Shown piece by piece: positions 63,000-64,000 of a stretch of 64,000 nt of DNA (positions are counted from its first letter, which is position 1; each line of letters opens with the position of its first letter). The DNA lies in assembly GCA_963805985.1 (NCBI GenBank), contig CAWDWG010000008.1:186001-250000 (forward strand), written 5' to 3'. The notes under the pieces were generated by a model. The model did not search any database. It was not told the origin of the DNA and saw only the letters and a program-made list of their open reading frames with translations. This stretch comes from Bog-257 sp963805985. GTDB taxonomy: Bacteria > Acidobacteriota > Terriglobia > Terriglobales > Acidobacteriaceae. Both the position numbers and the translations under genes were made by a program.

Positions 63000-64000
63000 G
63001 TGCTTTTGCATCATCAGAACACGGATCAAGCTCGCTTGCGGCGCCGGCAGCGCGACGGCGGATATATGCTGCTCGCCATCCTGCTGATGATGGCGCTGAT
63101 GATCATTGTCGCGACCTACTACGTCGCGCCCCGCATGGTGCAGCAAATCAAGCGCGATCGCGAACTGGAGATGATCCATCGCGGTACCGAATACGCACGC
63201 GCGATCAAGAAGTTCTACAAGAAGAACGGCCGCTATCCGGCGACGCTGGATGATCTCGACAAAGGACAGATTCGGTTCTTGCGCCAGCGTTACAAAGATC
63301 CGCTGTCCAAAGACGGCAAATGGAAGCTGCTCACCTATGGCGACATCGCAACCTTGTTGAACGGGGCTGCCCCGGGTACGCCTGCCGCTGCTCTGGGGGC
63401 GCAGGGCGGAGGAATTTCGCCTGGCGGCGCGCTTCTCGGCGGCGCGCAATCTTCCGCTGGCGGCAACGTTGGCTCCTCCTTACAACAGCTGCAGCAGCAA
63501 ATCCTGACGACACAGGGGGGGCAACAGCAACCTGTGTCCAACATCGTAAACCCCACGAATACCAGTCAGGGTTTTGGTTCGCAAAGCAGCCCGGGCAGTA
63601 GCGACGGATTTTCCGGCGGTACCGATCAGGGCAGCTCGGGATTCGGCCAATCCAGCAGCAATCCCGGATCAAGCTTCGGCAACAGCACCGGGAGCGGTTT
63701 TGGCAGCAGCCAGCCGGGAGCCAGCAATCAGCCGGGCTCGGCCTTCGGGCAGAACACGACCGGCGGCAATCAGCAATTCGGCGGCGGCGCGATTGTCGGC
63801 GTGGCCAGCTTAAACAAAGAAAAGACCATTCGTATTTACAACAAGAAGAAGACCTACGATCAGTGGATGTTCATCTACAACCCCATGATGGACGTGGCCA
63901 ACACGCTCTTGCGCGGGCCGTATCAGCCAACCACCATTGGCGGATCGCAGATTGGAACGCCCGCCAGCCAGTTGAATGGCCAACAACAGAATGGGCAGCA
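63000..64000 (+). CDS. Pseudopilin-like protein, open at the window end
   Basis: The frame runs from GTG 63000 to the last base and is not closed. A basic leader (RRRQRDGG) precedes YMLLAILLMMALMIIVATYY, a pseudopilin-like helix with Ala where Glu is usual at mature position 5. Next comes a GspG-like core (LEMIHRGTEYARAIKKFYKK, NGRYPATLDDLDKGQIRFL, RYKDPLSKDGKWKLL) and then a long Gly/Ser/Gln/Asn-rich region with FGSQSS and SGFGQSS repeats (about residues 125-260). More conserved sequence follows (TIRIYNKKKTYDQWMFIYNP). The low-complexity region suggests a surface or linker role. Confidence 0.75.
   Translation, partial: MLLHHQNTDQARLRRRQRDGGYMLLAILLMMALMIIVATYYVAPRMVQQIKRDRELEMIHRGTEYARAIKKFYKKNGRYPATLDDLDKGQIRFLRQRYKDPLSKDGKWKLLTYGDIATLLNGAAPGTPAAALGAQGGGISPGGALLGGAQSSAGGNVGSSLQQLQQQILTTQGGQQQPVSNIVNPTNTSQGFGSQSSPGSSDGFSGGTDQGSSGFGQSSSNPGSSFGNSTGSGFGSSQPGASNQPGSAFGQNTTGGNQQFGGGAIVGVASLNKEKTIRIYNKKKTYDQWMFIYNPMMDVANTLLRGPYQPTTIGGSQIGTPASQLNGQQQNGQ

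Overview
The window looks like a chromosomal segment of a high-GC Gram-negative bacterium, most likely an Acidobacteriota (Terriglobia/Koribacter-like). The evidence is the gene content: carboxypeptidase-regulatory-like secreted proteins, GloVer-repeat proteins, YXWGXW-repeat proteins, C-x2-C...CPxD zinc-ribbon proteins next to a Ser/Thr kinase, LolA, and a PilB/C/M/N/O cluster. The taxonomic call is inference; no rRNA or tRNA gene was seen.

Layout. 1-6.5 kb: the 3' end of serA, a hicBA toxin-antitoxin pair with a broken toxin, two tandem secreted carboxypeptidase-regulatory-like proteins (one frameshifted) and polyphosphate kinase. 6.9-18.6 kb is accessory: a zinc-ribbon membrane protein, a Ser/Thr kinase, an IS110-superfamily insertion with subterminal inverted repeats (IS1111-like), a GloVer protein, two divergent parallel-beta-helix proteins, signal peptidase I and a YXWGXW protein. 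18.7-28.9 kb (minus strand) is the translation cluster rimP-nusA-infB-(zinc-ribbon membrane protein)-DUF503-rbfA-nrnA, followed by a GT39 glycosyltransferase. 29.4-42 kb: guaB, VanZ-like and DoxX-like membrane proteins, a secreted GH13 enzyme, a DUF4239 protein, an AI-2E-type permease, a small monooxygenase, purA, a frameshifted M16 peptidase and rlmN. 42-51.3 kb: a small HTH protein, site-2 protease-trpS, a UPF0175/DUF3368 toxin-antitoxin pair, scpA-scpB-rluB, frameshifted hisC, and a YtrA-like regulator with a multiply frameshifted DUF1648 membrane protein. 51.5-64 kb: a second GloVer protein, ROK kinase, fpg, then a pilin-lolA-pilC-pilB-pilM-N-O-P cluster ending in an open pseudopilin gene.

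The most unusual structure is a family of intergenic repeats. At least twelve gaps hold tandem 7-bp units. Ten of these are arranged as two convergent arms (typically TTAGCNN on the left and GCTAANN on the right) around a short spacer, so each can fold into a long hairpin. The heptamer sequence differs between loci, but the two arms at one locus stay complementary. Nine of the twelve start within five bases of a stop codon or overlap it. A second, distinct class of short palindromes with a CTAAAG/CTGAAG-type core fills several other gaps.

Four genes carry apparent frameshifts (six breaks in all), and hicA has an internal deletion. Either this strain is losing these genes or the assembly carries small indel errors; the sequence alone cannot separate the two.
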